64,000 bases of DNA from Tretioscincus oriximinensis. Its lineage: Eukaryota > Chordata > Lepidosauria > Squamata > Gymnophthalmidae. Where the stretch lies: NCBI GenBank assembly GCA_022410635.1, contig JAJVDF010000018.1, positions 3,119,190 through 3,183,189 on the forward strand, written 5' to 3'. Positions 21,491 to 33,736 of the stretch are shown piece after piece. The first letter of the stretch is position 1. The number at the start of each line of letters is the position of its first letter. The notes beneath the pieces were generated by a model, which saw only the letters and a list, made by a program, of their open reading frames with translations, searched no databases and was not told the origin of the DNA. Position numbers and translations under genes: made by a program.

Positions 21491-23489
21491 CAAAACTTCC
21501 TTTATTTTCTAACTTCTTTTAATATAACATTAAAAAACACAAAAGATCACATGACTAGCAACTGTCCAGGGCCACATGCAGCCTTTAGGTAACAAATCCC
21601 CTTTCTCTGTTTTGAATCACAGACCCCAGCTACTCACACATTTACTTTTAAACATTTTTCGGTCCTGAAGAATGAGTTTAATTGATTTTTCTTTGCTGGA
21701 CTATATTTGAAAAACAAAAACGTTCATTCAGGATTGAAGAAGATTTAAAAGTAAACGTGTGTGAGCAAAGCTTCACTGTCAAAGGCTGCATCCACATGAG
21801 GGGCTAAAAGGCGGGTTTCCTGGCTATTTCAGGCTTTAAGCAGATGTCCGTCTGTCTGCTTGTATGCGGGTGGGAGACCATAGATGGGCAAGGGGAGGAA
21901 GCTACGTCCCTTTAATATCCGGAACAAGTCTTCTCTTGGGTTAAGTATCTCTTNCCCTACTTTGCGAGGCTGGGTGCAGATTGGTGGGTAGCCACCATTA
22001 CTTCCTGCGCCTGCTCACACAACCTCGTCCGTCAGTGCAGCAGCAGGATGTTTGTGCAGGGGAAAAGTGGTTTCAGGCAGCATCTACCATGAGAGCTGGA
22101 AAAATCAGCTCACGTTAAACCTGCAGTAAGGCAGGNTTGTAGCCACTGCATTGCTTGTAAACTGAAATTGCATCTGCAGGAGCTGCTGGGACAGCAGACA
22201 TAAATCCTGTGTATGGATGCAGCCGAAGACCTTTAGTGCTGCAGTGTACCTTGCAGTTGCATGTTATACTCTGCAGTTCACCTATCTTGAAGCTAGGATT
22301 CATAAAATAGCTCTTATTATGGAATGGTGGGCCTAGACTGCCCTTGAACGGAAACATATGGTTTCTATATACTTGATGGCTGGTGACTGGCTATGTAAAT
22401 GGACTCAACTGGCATGTCATGGGAATGCCTTGAAGCTTTTACATTTTGGAGAAGAAATATAAACACAATTGGCCTTGTCACTGGATGTTCTTTGCCAGTA
22501 GACCTAGTGCTGATGATTCTATAATCCCTGGTGTTGACAGGGACTCCCCCTTCCCTTTAAAAACCAGCTGTATGGGCTCAGAGGTGGAATTCCAAGCACA
22601 GCCTTTTCTTGTGAAAGTTTTTGAGGAACATATGGGAGTTGTAATGGCAGCTCAACATCAATTCGAGATCCTTAACTGGGCAATGAAAATTCATTTTCAT
22701 TTATAGATTCATATTTTTAAAAATAGAATAGAAATAGTATAAATGAAAAAAAAAAACACCACATCAATTTTTTCATAGAATTATCATTGCAAACTTTAAC
22801 CTGCCCAGGCATCTTACAGTGAAGCAATAATGGTATCATGGTATACTATCCAATAATGATTGGCTGTGCTAGTCAGCTCAGTATCTGGAATCCCTTGTAG
22901 CTAGAAACTAACATGAGCTTCCTCTGAAGTCCACATAACACCTGCTCTGTGGCCTTCAAGAGAATCCCAAGAACTGACTTACCGGGAGGAAGGACTTGAG
23001 GCTACACTTACACATGTTGCCCCCAACTGTTGGATGGTGAAATGACAAATTGATTGGATAATTTATGAGGCTTTAGATCTCACAGTGCATTGATTCAAGT
23101 ACATGTGGTTTAATAAAATTGGCATTGCGCCTCTGGAAATGTTTCAATTAACATTGCTTCAGGAGCAACAACAAATAAATAAATGTAACTGCTAGCCAAT
23201 AACTGGTCAGACTCTGTGCAAGCATTGGTAAAACACTGGATGAGGAACAAAGGGGAGGGTCAATGAATTTTCTATAATAGGAAGTTCTAGGAAGCCTTTC
23301 CCCTTATCAAAACTTCTGGCAATTAGTGGGGTAGGAGAGCTCAAAAGTGAACAGAAATGTCACATTTTGCTCTAGGACATTCATATGAAACAAAAGAGGT
23401 CTGAAGATGTAGTTTCCATTGTGAATTGTACAGGCCCATCCAGATACCCGGGCAAAAAGATTCCTTTTTTTTTAAAAAAAAAAGCTATA
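21490..23489. other. Intron sequence, no gene seen
   Basis: Single N calls at 21954 and 22135. An A-rich run lies at 22746-22757. Nothing protein-like or element-like was recognised. Confidence 0.4.
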
Positions 23490-23620
23490 GGGGGAGACTA
23501 TTCCATAATCTGGGGAGAACCAATGCAAAGGTCCTGCTCTGGATTCCTGCTTCATTTGCTCCTGAGAGGGGCGATACAACCTGGAGGGCCTCCTCTGCAG
23601 ATCATTGTTTCATTGGAGCC
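23490..23620 (+). mobile_element. LINE 3' UTR-like fragment
   Basis: 'gactattccataatctgggg' through 'gagggcctcctctgcagatc' follows the wording of a common reptile LINE 3' UTR (a phrase of the type 'gttccataacctggg..gccctgtc..gagggcctcctcagaagatc'). It is short and diverged. Confidence 0.4.
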
Positions 23621-23628
23621 CTACAATT

Positions 23629-23629
<1 letters not shown>

Positions 23630-23661
<32 letters not shown>

Positions 23662-23668
23662 AAGGGGG
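23630..23668 (+). repeat. (TG)n(AG)n microsatellite
   Basis: TG units run directly into AG units and then a G run. Confidence 0.95.
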
Positions 23669-23700
23669 GGGTAAAGTTCCTGGTGGGAGCTTTATAAACA

Positions 23701-24300
23701 ATCATAAATGATCTGGATGCCGAAGTAAACAGTGAAGTAGCCAACTTCGCTGATGACACTAGAACATAAGAACATAAGAAGAACCATACTGGATCAGGCC
23801 ATAGCCCATCAAGTCCAGCATTCTGTATCACACAGAGGCCCACCAGATGCACCTGGCAGTCNGAACAGAGGAAACCAAACTATTCAGGGTAGTAAAAACT
23901 GAAAATGACTGTAAGGCAATCCAGAGTGATCTATTGAAATTAGGTGATGTGCATCAAAGTGGCAAATGCACTTCAATTTAAGCAAGTGCAAAGAATCCCA
24001 ACTACTCCTACCACCTTTCTGTGACCAAGCAAGGAAAGGATCTTGGGGTGTTGGTGGACAATTCGATGAAGATGTCAACCCAGTGTGCAGCAGCAGCAAA
24101 AAAGGCAAATTCCATGTTGGGAATAATTAGGAAAGGAATCAAAAACAAGTCAGCAAATGATGTTTTGCTTCTTTATAAATCTGTGGTGAGGCCACNTTTG
24201 GAATACTGTGTTCAGTTCTGGTTACCACATCTCAAGAGGGATATTATGGAACTAGAGAAGGGTAACAAGAATGATCAAGGATCTGGAGCACCCCCTTTAT
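23701..24300 (+). pseudogene. CR1/L2-type LINE reverse transcriptase, broken and split
   Basis: From 23701 the frame reads IINDLDAEVNSEVANFADDT, which contains the reverse transcriptase catalytic motif FADD. It is interrupted by a 113-base insertion. The coding sequence resumes at 23874 with TKLFRVVKTENDCKAIQSDL and continues, after an internal stop, into 24021-24300: GKDLGVLVDNSMKMSTQCAA, then LLLYKSVVRP and LEYCVQFWLPHLKRDI. This last part is the conserved C-terminal region of CR1-like ORF2. One N falls at 24196. The element is truncated at both ends and is inactive. Confidence 0.85.
23761..23873 (-). mobile_element. LINE 3' end inserted into the reverse transcriptase
   Basis: 'agaacataagaacataagaa' followed by 'actggatcaggccatagccc' is the reverse complement of the TTCTTATG-tailed LINE end seen at 11850-12108. 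It sits exactly between the Asp-Asp-Thr codons and the following Thr-Lys-Leu codons of the host LINE, so it inserted after the host element. Confidence 0.8.
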
Positions 24301-26383
24301 GAAGTCAGGCTGCAAGGATAAAAACTTAATCAAGGAGCAGCATTTCTTTGGAAGTTGCCATTTTTAAAATCTATGATTTTAAACCATATCAAACCATACC
24401 TGTTGTTGATATGGCAGTCAATATGTATTAGAAATCCTAACAGAAAAAAGTGATACGAAGCCCTTAATCTAGTCTTTTCTTGAAATGAGACTAATTTCAT
24501 TTTTTCCAGCTCAGATATCTGTACAGCATTTCTGTGAAAACCTCAAAGAAAGAAAACTGCATGAATTTTTTACGCAATGGCTTCAGAGAAATCCCATTTC
24601 ATCAAGCCATATGGTCAGACATTGCTGTCCAGACTAGTAAATCATTCCCACACATTGTTTAGCTGCTGCATTTTGTCAGGATCAAACAGTTAGGTTTTGA
24701 GACTCTTACAAGTATCCATCCTTAGAGAGAGTACCATACTGGTTCAAATAGTGTGTAATGCGTTTAGGATATGTATTTATTACCTGTGATGTTAAAAGGT
24801 CTGTAAGAATGAAAGATGGACTGAAAGCTTTTGAGATGGCTTTGTGTTTTGGTTTCTTAGGAGATATTTGGAAAATATTAACATTGCTTAAATGGAAAGC
24901 CTCCCTTACTTACATGAATTCTAGGATCTTTCTGTCCTCTGAGGGGTTGAAGTGAAAATAAGGGATTTGAGCAAAACTGTCTGGAAAGCTGAGTATTGCT
25001 TGTTCTGTCCCTGCTCTCTCCCNTGTAATAATGCATGGCAAACTACTTCTGTAATTTTGCCAAGAAAACTGCCTAGAGGGGCCACATGCCATTTTAGGTA
25101 GTGGGGCTTATGTATCCTGTAATGACATATTGGCAGCAGGGCTNTCAATTCCTAGAAAAGAATATTTCCTAGTGTGGAAAGGGCTTGAGTCTATTTTTAA
25201 TTTTAAATATATTTTATATATATGTTAAATTATGTAGAAATGTTAAAATATGTAAAAATATTTCCNACCCATCAGAATGGGTAAGAAACATTTCCTCCAG
25301 CTTCTTACCCCACTTGGGTGGCTCCAGGCCCTTCCACAAATAAAGATAGAAAAAAACTGTTTTGCGGAATGAACAAGGTTATCCATAGGAACACATGGAA
25401 TGTTCTGATGAGTTTGAATTTTGTTCCAAGTCATAATTAAGTTCAAAATCTCTTCCATGCAGCTTGCTATTTCCTAGTATTCTCTAGGAAAGCTAAAATA
25501 AATAGAAATTATGGAACATTCAAACAGATTAAAATTGTATTCTTTCAAGCTTATTTTAGAAGCAGTAACTGATGACAAAAAAGCGCTTACTTACAGAGAG
25601 AGTTTAATCTCTTTAGAACTAAACAGAATACGGTTTTGCATCAGGGACCAAGGTTACAATTAATCTTGTTTTAGGGAGTTCTTAGCACACATCTGGCCTG
25701 AATTACCACACACACAGGCCTAAGAACACCCAACAGTATTGCATTTCCTTGTTTCTGTCCTGGAAAAGAAGGTGCTGCAGTCTATATGCCTGTGTACATA
25801 CTAAGGAAAATGAATCTATATAACCACTTTTCTCAAATTGTTCATGTAGCTGACAGTTAACCACCATGTTCCAGAATGTTCTTTGCTAAAAAGTAATTAG
25901 GCAGTGCTTTGTAGTGTTTCTGTAGGAAGGGAGAAACCACCACTCTCATAAAGGCAGAAGACATAGGATGCAGATCTTTTTACTGCAATGGTACCTACAT
26001 CATGAGGAATCTGCTCTGTGTGATCACAGATGTTAGGTGAGCCACTCACTACAAAGGCCCATGTTCTTGATTTTTCTTATAGTTCCTTTTTTCTTACTTC
26101 ATTTTGGGTCAGAGTTGGGAGCAGCATGAGAATCTTGTGTAATCTGTGGGACCGTGTACTCTTGCATAAGATCCAAGATCTCGTGCAGGGGTACATGAGA
26201 AAGCAAATGGCTGTCCCCTTACCCTGAGGGCAGCCATTTTACTGGAAGTGATATCACTTTGACGAGGCGATGCCAAAGAAATTCCTTGCACAGCTCACAT
26301 GCATGAGATTACCAGGGGCTGTTTGAGATTTATGGGATCCCTCCTAATATTTTCCTTCAAGGAGTTCCCAACGCTGTTTCGCG
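24301..26383. other. Intron sequence, mostly unassigned
   Basis: The piece at 25035-25095 ('atggcaaactacttctgtaa', 'gccaagaaaactgc') resembles 31632-31700 and is probably an L2-like fragment. The last single-base N calls in the window are at 25023, 25144 and 25266. No gene seen. Confidence 0.4.
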
Positions 26384-26705
26384 CTACTGTGTAAATTCAG
26401 TAAAAAGCCTTTGTATTGGAATTCTGTCATGTTAGCTATCACAAGACTTTGAGGCTAGATGTAAACATTAATTGGCTCTTGGCTCACAGAGAATGCTGGG
26501 AATTACAGTAAGACATGTGCAGCAATGACTTATGGGACATGTTATGTGACAAGATTACAAAGCAATGTAACAGGAAAACGAACTGCATGGGATATTGACA
26601 GTGAATGGGGAGATGATAGCAAATGGATTATTCCAGATTTAGGTTGCATCCCCATGTCTTTGGGTAAATTCTGGAATAAAACAGAATATGGGGAGGTGAC
26701 CATAG
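26384..26705 (+). repeat. Dispersed repeat family D, copy 1
   Basis: Aligns over ~310 bases with 49442-49745: both contain 'ctactgtgtaaat', 'agactttgaggctagatgta', 'attggct', 'atgctggg/atgctagg', then 'acatgt.atgtga..aga' and 'ctggaataaaacaga'. The centre holds 'gctgggaattacagtaag', a ZNF143-like motif in reverse. No coding capacity; class unknown, possibly a non-autonomous DNA element. Confidence 0.7.
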
Positions 26706-28246
26706 TCCTTTCTTCAACAAAATGATTCTAGTCTCCCAACTAGAATAATAATATCTCATTGAAGATAAGGATATTTTCATCCAGATAATGTAAATGTGCC
26801 TTGCTGTTTTGTAATAGATTAGAAATTTATTCTAGCCTTCCACAATAATATCCTTCTGTACTGCCATTAAAGCAATGTTTCTACATAGAATGGAAATCAA
26901 AATAAAAACAGTTTCAGTAAAAAGAAAATAATATGAATGTGTACTTTGAAGCAAGCCCCACTGTGTTTAATGGGATTTATCATGAAATAAATATGCATAC
27001 AGGATTGCAGTGTTAGTTTGCAAGTAAATTATTTTAGTAGGAGTCCCTGCGTGTGCTTGCAGAGTCAAAGAAAAATTAATTTCACAATTCTTTTCCTGCC
27101 TCCATCTGCTTTAGTTCAAAAGGAACATGAATGCTCACAGAGAGCTTATAAATCATGGTTTAAATAACTGAAAACTTGATTTGGATAAGTTATTTCTAAT
27201 CTTAAGCACCAAATGTAAGTATTAGGCTAAGCAGAGGTTATAAAATGTAGGCAAATAACTGAGCAACTGTTGCTCTAGTCCCCACTTCCACCATAGTCTT
27301 CATTAATAAGTGAATGGAAGTTCTGATTTCTGGGATACATCCTGAAATGAGATAACATGTGGAAAGGTCCTAAGAGTCCTCCCAATCCAGAATGAATGTT
27401 TTGAAATCACTTCTTCTGATGGTGTGTATATGAGAAGCACCTGGACACCCACTTTGTCTCCACACTGACTCCTTTTCTCAAAAATTTGAGCCATTCCATG
27501 CTCAGTGGCCTTGATTGCGCAAACTACAGTAGGTTCTGTTTGCAAAAATGATCTGAAAGTAAAAATTACACTACTGTGAATTTGTATTCCAGATTTTTGC
27601 ACTGGTTAAACAAAGGAGCCATAGATTATGCTCAGGTTCTCAGTTTTCTTTATGAAAAATCACCGTTTGAAAAGCTGATTTGGGGTTTATAGTTCACAAG
27701 TTTCTTGACTATCTGTGGCTTTTTTGTCAGCGGTGGACACATTTGTGTTAAGGCCTGAAATTGACCTCAGTGTCTATTAGCCCAGGAAGTGGGCTAATAC
27801 ACTTTGTTTATTTTGGTCATAGATGCAGCCATAATGGACCAGTGAAGGTGATCTCATTGTCATTGTGTTTGGGTATGATAACTCATTCAAGAACCCTTCA
27901 GCTGTGTGGGTGATGTGAACTCTGGTTGATAGTTGGCCAGTTTGAACTATTCCCAAGGCTATATAGTTTGAAAACCAGGCTCTGAATTCTTATATCCTGC
28001 TGTACATCCTTCTGCTTTCCCCCTATTTGCAATAATCATACCAAGCAGTGCTGTCGAATAAACTGAACGCGACTGGGAGTTTCTGTTTATAGTTTAACAA
28101 TAGGCTACAGCACTGGAAAAGATTAACTGAGTCATTCCCAACCTTCTTCATTATCTGTTGAACATAAATGGTTGTGCATTTTACTCACTAAGGCCATTTT
28201 TTATTTATTTTAGAAGATCAGCAGGTAGCATTGTGGTGCTACTGAC
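26706..28246. other. Intron sequence, no gene seen
   Basis: AT-rich, with a 99-codon minus-strand frame (27303-27602) that shows no domain. No repeat ends recognised. Confidence 0.4.
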
Positions 28247-28247
28247 A

Positions 28248-28299
<52 letters not shown>
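28247..28299 (+). repeat. (ATT)n microsatellite
   Basis: About 17 perfect trinucleotide units; creates a false poly-Tyr frame. Confidence 0.98.
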
Positions 28300-28762
28300 G
28301 GCTTGACACTAATATTTTGAGTTCTCTGATTATTGTGGAATAGCTGGTGCTGTTGGCATACTCACAAAAATCGGAAAACCAGAATTTATGTAGCTGAATT
28401 AAATTTGCCCATTGCTATTCATTTGAGTTTACTAACTACCAAGATATTAGTGTTCTGCCTTGCCATCTCCTGTTCGGCCACATCTTGGTTCATAAATCTT
28501 CAGATTCCAGTGCAATATTGTTCTTCATAGCATTAGCTGTTCCTTACAGAACCAGACATGGAACTAGTAGCACTTGTTAACACCTGTTAAGTATTTGATT
28601 GATTTGTTATCAGCCATTGCCTCTTGTTGCGCCATGGACTTTTTCCCATGAGAGGACCTGTTTTTCTAACCTGCAGTTCATCACCTTATCACATTTGCAT
28701 ATGCTTTGTCATCTCCCATACACAGTTTTCTATAAATATCTGATTCTGACATTAGTCCCTCA

Positions 28763-28881
28763 GCATCTGAAGAAGTAGACGTGTCTACTTATGTCACCAA
28801 CTTTTTCCCTGTTAGTCTCAAAGTGCTACTAGCTCCTTTGCTGGACTTTCTACTAGACTAACACGGCTATTTCTCTGAAAT
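28763..28881 (+). repeat. Hairpin-headed dispersed repeat, sense copy
   Basis: Begins CATCTGAAG and a perfect 8-bp stem (28773-28780 with 28783-28790, loop GT). It continues with 'gttagtctcaaagtgctact', 'tttgctggactttctac', and ends 'gactaacacggctatttct'. Two further copies (13842-13976, 8605-8655) and one fragment (41293-41330) lie on the minus strand. Confidence 0.75.
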
Positions 28882-30354
28882 TGAAAACCAGACATGTTCA
28901 TAGTTGAGCACCTTTTTGGCTTTAGTCCAGCTGCTTCACTGTTTCTGGAGTTACTTTCATTGCCCTCTGCTCTTCCACAGTAATGATTTGGCTGCTGTCT
29001 GACCTGAGTGTCTCATGTTCCAATGACATATCCTTTTTCTTGTAGAGTTTCTCCATGAGGTTTTCTTTGCTAGAATGAACTGAGATATGGATTGCTATTT
29101 TCTCCCCTAGTGGATCACATGGGGTCTGAGTTGCCCACTGTGATCTGTCTCTCTTGGGTGGCTCTATAAAGTATAGCTCTACCATGACAAGGCAGTGATC
29201 CATGAAGAAAGAGTACTGAAAACACTTTGAAGTTGTTGGAAGAAAGGCAGACTGTAAATTCTTTTCGTGAATCAATAAAAATTTCAAATATACCCATGAC
29301 CCCAGATGTGAAGAAATCTTCCTGTTTTGAAAGGTTGATCAGTATATATTTGAACTGAAATAGCCTTGTTCTGAACTGTGATTTATAAAAACCATGAACC
29401 AGTCAGAGTGTGTCTGCTTAGGACATCTTCAGGGTATGCAGAGACACCTCAGAGAGTTCAGGTAATGTTTTCTTGCCTGGTCTCCAAGAGTGGGCTGCTC
29501 ATGCACACAGACCAGCTATGTAGAGGATGGGGGTGGTTCTTCCATGCCAGGCCAGCCGATCCCAAAGCAGGCAAAGCTGTGCCTGTCATGGGTGGAGGGA
29601 GTAGTCACACCTTCTGTGATTTCAGGTTGTTGCTTTCATCTATGCTGGGCATAGCTTTTGTTTACTTAGAATAGGCTAGCTTGGCATGGGTGTGGAAGAA
29701 GGGTAGAGGGCTCTGCCCTCTTTCCTTTGGAAGGACTTCTCCCAGAGAATACCTTTACACAGTTTTCATAGTGAGCTGTACTTCTCTTAGGTCATGATCA
29801 TATTGTCTGGACTAACCCCTACAAGAGTTGTGAAAATCTCTAGCAATGTCTTGCAATTATCGGTGTGATTTTGGGGGAGAATGGAGGCAACAGGCAATAA
29901 CTGATTTATCCTGTGACGAATGAAACTCCCTGGTAAAATGAATTCACAGTCTCTTGGGTGAGTTTAGGAGGTTCTTCCTTTGAATTCACCTACCCACCTA
30001 CATGGGGAGCAGGCAGCCAATGCAGCAAAGATGATGAGGATCATCCATTCACAAGAAAGGGATTACACCAGGGATTGGTGGGAAATGTGGGCAACCTTTG
30101 TGTCCGTGTTAGCAGCCAGAAAAGAAGACAAAATCCTTTGTAGTGCTACCATAGCTGCAAAAGAGATCAGTCCAGGGGCATTGCTTAAGATCTCCTGGTT
30201 CTCTCTGGCTCCTGTAGTCACACGGAAGTGTAATGTTGTTATTTCTTGAACTGGTGAGTTCCCTACACCTTTTACCTGGGGCCCACCTACTCTCAAGTGG
30301 TGGCAGGTGCTACATACCAGTCTTTTCTATAATGATAAAATACATTTTTCAGTC
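28882..30354. other. Intron sequence, no gene seen
   Basis: A 121-codon minus-strand frame (28922-29287) has no recognisable domain and no splice support. Other frames are shorter. Confidence 0.4.
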
Positions 30355-30586
30355 TGCTGTACTGGTTAGACTGGCAGACTCTTACCTGGACATTTCCTGG
30401 TTCCATTCTGCAGTCCTCCATGAATGGCAGCTGGCTGACCTTGGGCTAGTCACAGTTCTTCAGATCTCTTTCAGCTTCACATACTTTACAAGATGTCTGT
30501 TGTGAAGAGGAGAACATATATAAACTGTTTTGATTCCCTTTGGATTGAGAAAATCAGGGTATAAAAACCAACTCTTCTTCTTCTTC
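30355..30586 (+). mobile_element. SINE family B copy with MIR-like core
   Basis: 'ctggttagactggcagactc' (A-box region), 'cctggttccattctgcag' (B-box region), a core with 'gctgaccttgggctagtcac', then 'gttttgattccctttggatt', 'gagaaaatcagggtataaaa' and a (CTT)n tail. The core phrase is shared with the CORE-SINE superfamily that includes mammalian MIR. The tail is almost the same as in SINE A, so both probably use the same partner LINE. Confidence 0.8.
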
Positions 30587-30716
30587 ACTTGCTGTCATTG
30601 TTTCTCAAGTGAGAATACAGTTAGATAATCGTGCATGTGTCCTCTTGATAACACATAGCTAAACATTAAAAAAAATCTCCCAAGATTCTTTTTGAATTAT
30701 CCAGAAAAGTTTATTT

Positions 30717-30776
30717 TGGCCTTTTCTGCACTGATCTTTATTCCAGGATATATCTCAGAATAGTGATTTGCCAGCT
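30717..30776 (-). repeat. Palindrome-cored repeat, antisense copy
   Basis: On the minus strand: 'ctggcaaatcactattctga', 'gatatatcctggaataaaga', 'tcagtgcagaaaaggcc'. Matches 44054-44138 in order and spacing. Confidence 0.55.
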
Positions 30777-30951
30777 ACATATTAGTGCAGACTATGGGCA
30801 GGGCCCAATGCAGAAGATCTTTTTTACCGTATCTTGTACTATTTATATTTTGCATTTCATGATCATCAAAGAAGCTGTCCAGGGTGCTGAAATGAGACTG
30901 GAACTCAGGTGTGGGAAGGGGAATCATAGCAAACACCCTCCAGGAAACGAG

Positions 30952-30969
30952 GTGTGTGTGTGTGTGTGA
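30952..30969 (+). repeat. (TG)n microsatellite
   Basis: Short perfect dinucleotide run. Confidence 0.9.
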
Positions 30970-31414
30970 AGCACATTCTGAGGTGCTGAATGCTAGAGAC
31001 CATTGCATGTTCTGCAACAGGCTTATCTAATAGTTCCCATATATTCACTTATATATAGTTCCCATGTATATAAGGAAAATAGTGCAAAATCATAATTAGC
31101 AGTTTCAAATTTTCTGAGTTTGCCATGTCTTTTCAGTTGAAGACTTTTTATCGGGCAGCTAGCTTTGGAAAAACGGGATGTGTAGGGAGGGGAGGAGAAG
31201 GCAGATGGAGAAATCTTCAATAGCATCTGGGCTTTATAGCCAGGAGAAATAATGGAGCAACTGAGCATGATTGAAATCGTCAGACTCGCTTGGCTGCCAT
31301 TGATTTCAGTTAGAATTAGGTTCACAAATAGAGTTTTTGTAGCGTTAAAGCAACTCACATTATAGTGGGATTCTCTGTTCCTATAAACATTAGTGGGGCA
31401 TTATTTCTTCTTTT

Positions 31415-31433
31415 CCCCCCCCCCCCCCCCCCC
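31415..31433 (+). repeat. Homopolymer C run
   Basis: Nineteen C residues; length is unreliable in assembly. Confidence 0.9.
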
Positions 31434-31631
31434 ATACGGGGCAGCATTCATTCTCAACCAGAATGGTCCAAGAGATGGTACTTTATTCTCACCCATCAAA
31501 GTAACAGCTTTTACCTTCACGTTCTCTTAAGTCTCAATGACAAGCAGACATTAAGCTTTCAAGCATATCTGTACTGTCTCTTGGCCTTCTGGTATGCATC
31601 GTGCTTGTTCAGGCTGGACTTATAAATGGCT

Positions 31632-31700
31632 GGGCAAACCACTTCTGCATCCCTGCCAAGAAAACTGCATAAGTCACCCATGAGATTCCTGGAAGGGTTG
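31632..31700 (+). repeat. L2-like fragment
   Basis: 'gggcaaaccacttctgcatc' and 'ctgccaagaaaactgcataa' pair with 25035-25095 and follow the wording of a widespread reptile L2-type 3' region ('ggcaaaccacctctg..ttgccaagaaaac'). Confidence 0.5.
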
Positions 31701-33489
31701 TGATGCTACAATTCAGGGTACCCAACATCAACAATTCATTTATTTGGCGGTGTGTGTTTAAAATGAAAAAGCTCTCTAAACCATTCATAACAATTTCAGA
31801 GAAAGTAGAATTCCCTCCTGATTAAGTCTAATGGATGTGGCTGTCTTTGCTTAGCCTTCCCACTTTTAACTTTGGTTACCTTGATGTTTGTTAGGGAAAG
31901 ACAAAAAGAACTGCAAGAGATCAAACTGGTAACAAACAAACAGATAATTTTTTGACTAAAGCGAGGGAAGGAAAGCAAGTGCAATGGAATGAGAACAGGT
32001 TTCTGTGACCCCAGGTGCCTGCAGCTGTCTGCTTGCCAAAGATTTGAATGTTGAAACATTTCATTGGGAACTCATATTTTTTGAGAAAAAAGGGGGAGCG
32101 AATTATTTGCAATTATGTGGATTCCTGTTTTTTCAGAATCTTTCTAGGCTTTTTCTGGGCTTACTTAGTCTGCACTGGAATGTGGATGGCAGGTTATTGT
32201 TATAGTTATTATGAGATATAATTCAGAATAAGGCCCAGTGGAAACAGTTGCAGATATTGTAAAATTTGTAGGTCTCATTTTCATTATTTCTAGTCAGAAT
32301 TGTAGTTCAGAAAGGTGACTGTAAGGTGTTCACTTGTTGCCTTCATTTTACTTTCTGATTCTGGTCTTCAGGATGCTGCTGGTCTTTCAGTTTTAGAAAT
32401 CAAGAGTCAGTTTCAGTGTCTAGGTAACAGCAAAAATCCAAGCATCTCATTGAGGTCTCCTTGCCTTAGGTTTACATCTTGTCTATTGGCTTATGGTAAA
32501 TTTTGTGGGCTTCCTCAATTCAGGTGTTGGCAACAGATTCCCAGTGGGGGTAAACTTGTGATTTACTCACCTGATTGGGAGGTCATAGAATAGGACAGAT
32601 AGAAGGTCTACAGATATGCATAAGAAAGTGCTAATCAAAATACTTTTGTAGGGATTGTTCTATCCTGGCCTTGACCCTGCTTAAAGATAACTGTGACAAC
32701 TTTTACTTTTAGTTATTTCTAGCGAAGTCTAGAGTCTAGCCTCTTTCATTAGATGCATGATTTACATTAGGTAACTTTTGGTCTATATGAGCGCCAATAG
32801 TTTAGAATAAATATTCAGCATACTTTTATAACTGACTTTCTTGTCTAGCCCTTTGAGTATATGGTTCCATATGCTGCAGTTCTTCTGAATGACATTTGAT
32901 GTATAACTGAGTAACTTTACAGATACATACTTCATTTTTTCATGCTTTATGTGAGGCAGTTGTGCCTTCATTTCCCTTTTTACTTGCTGGTTTCTTCATA
33001 TCCGATCCAGCGTCATATGAAAAGGTGCTTTAAATTAGTTTCTGAAGCTTCTTTACACCTCCTTGCACCACATTTTATCCCTGTTTGGATTGTGACAACA
33101 TTAATTCCAACCTCCCCAAACTTGGCAATTTCTAGTCTGTTGAAGGAATTACTTTAATAATAAAGTTACATCCTGCAAAAGATTTACAATTGCTTCTAGG
33201 GAGATTTTGGATGAAGTATATTTAAGGTAGCTGTACCACAATTTATTCCACTTGATTTGAAGTCAGAGTGAGTGTTTCTCTCCTAGTCCCTACTAAAACA
33301 CTTTTTAATGACAGTTATTTCACTTTTTAAAATTTTCTTGAATACATGGCATTTTACTCGTTGCTCATTCAAAAACGTAGGGGGCTAAATTAGAAAATAG
33401 TGCTTTGCCTGTCTACTTTCTTTGCTAAAGTTTGTTTGCTGTGTATACCCTTAAAAAGTTGGCTTAGCTGCTAATATTAGTTTCTTGTT
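31701..33489. other. Intron sequence, no gene seen
   Basis: Region around 32160-32255 ('gtggatggcaggttattgtt', 'ataattcagaataaggccca') is a diverged palindrome-cored repeat. Nothing else was recognised. Confidence 0.4.
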
Positions 33490-33570
33490 TGTTTACATTT
33501 TTATTCCACCCTATATCTGAAGATCTCAAGGCAGATTACAACAGTGAAAAGCAAAATGTAAACTATACAG
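33490..33570 (-). mobile_element. LINE (CR1/L2-type) 3' end, antisense
   Basis: 'acatttttattccaccctat' with 'gatctcaaggcagattacaa' is a standard reverse complement of a LINE 3' end (bases 'ttgagatc..agggtggaataaa'). Confidence 0.6.
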
Positions 33571-33736
33571 CCTAAAACGATGACAGTGTTTGAAACTAGG
33601 GAGGAGATGCAATTTCTTTAGCCAAAGACATTGATAAATTAAGTTTACTTGTTAATTTTTTTTCCATATATACTTCATAGTATACTTCAAGGTCTCAGGG
33701 TATGATTAAAATCCTTTATATAAGAGAGAAACGGCG

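Noticed and set aside
28158..28343. Poly-tyrosine frame
   Set aside because: Translation of the (ATT)n microsatellite.
28922..29287. 121-codon minus-strand frame
   Set aside because: No domain, no splice or promoter context and a second overlapping minus-strand frame.
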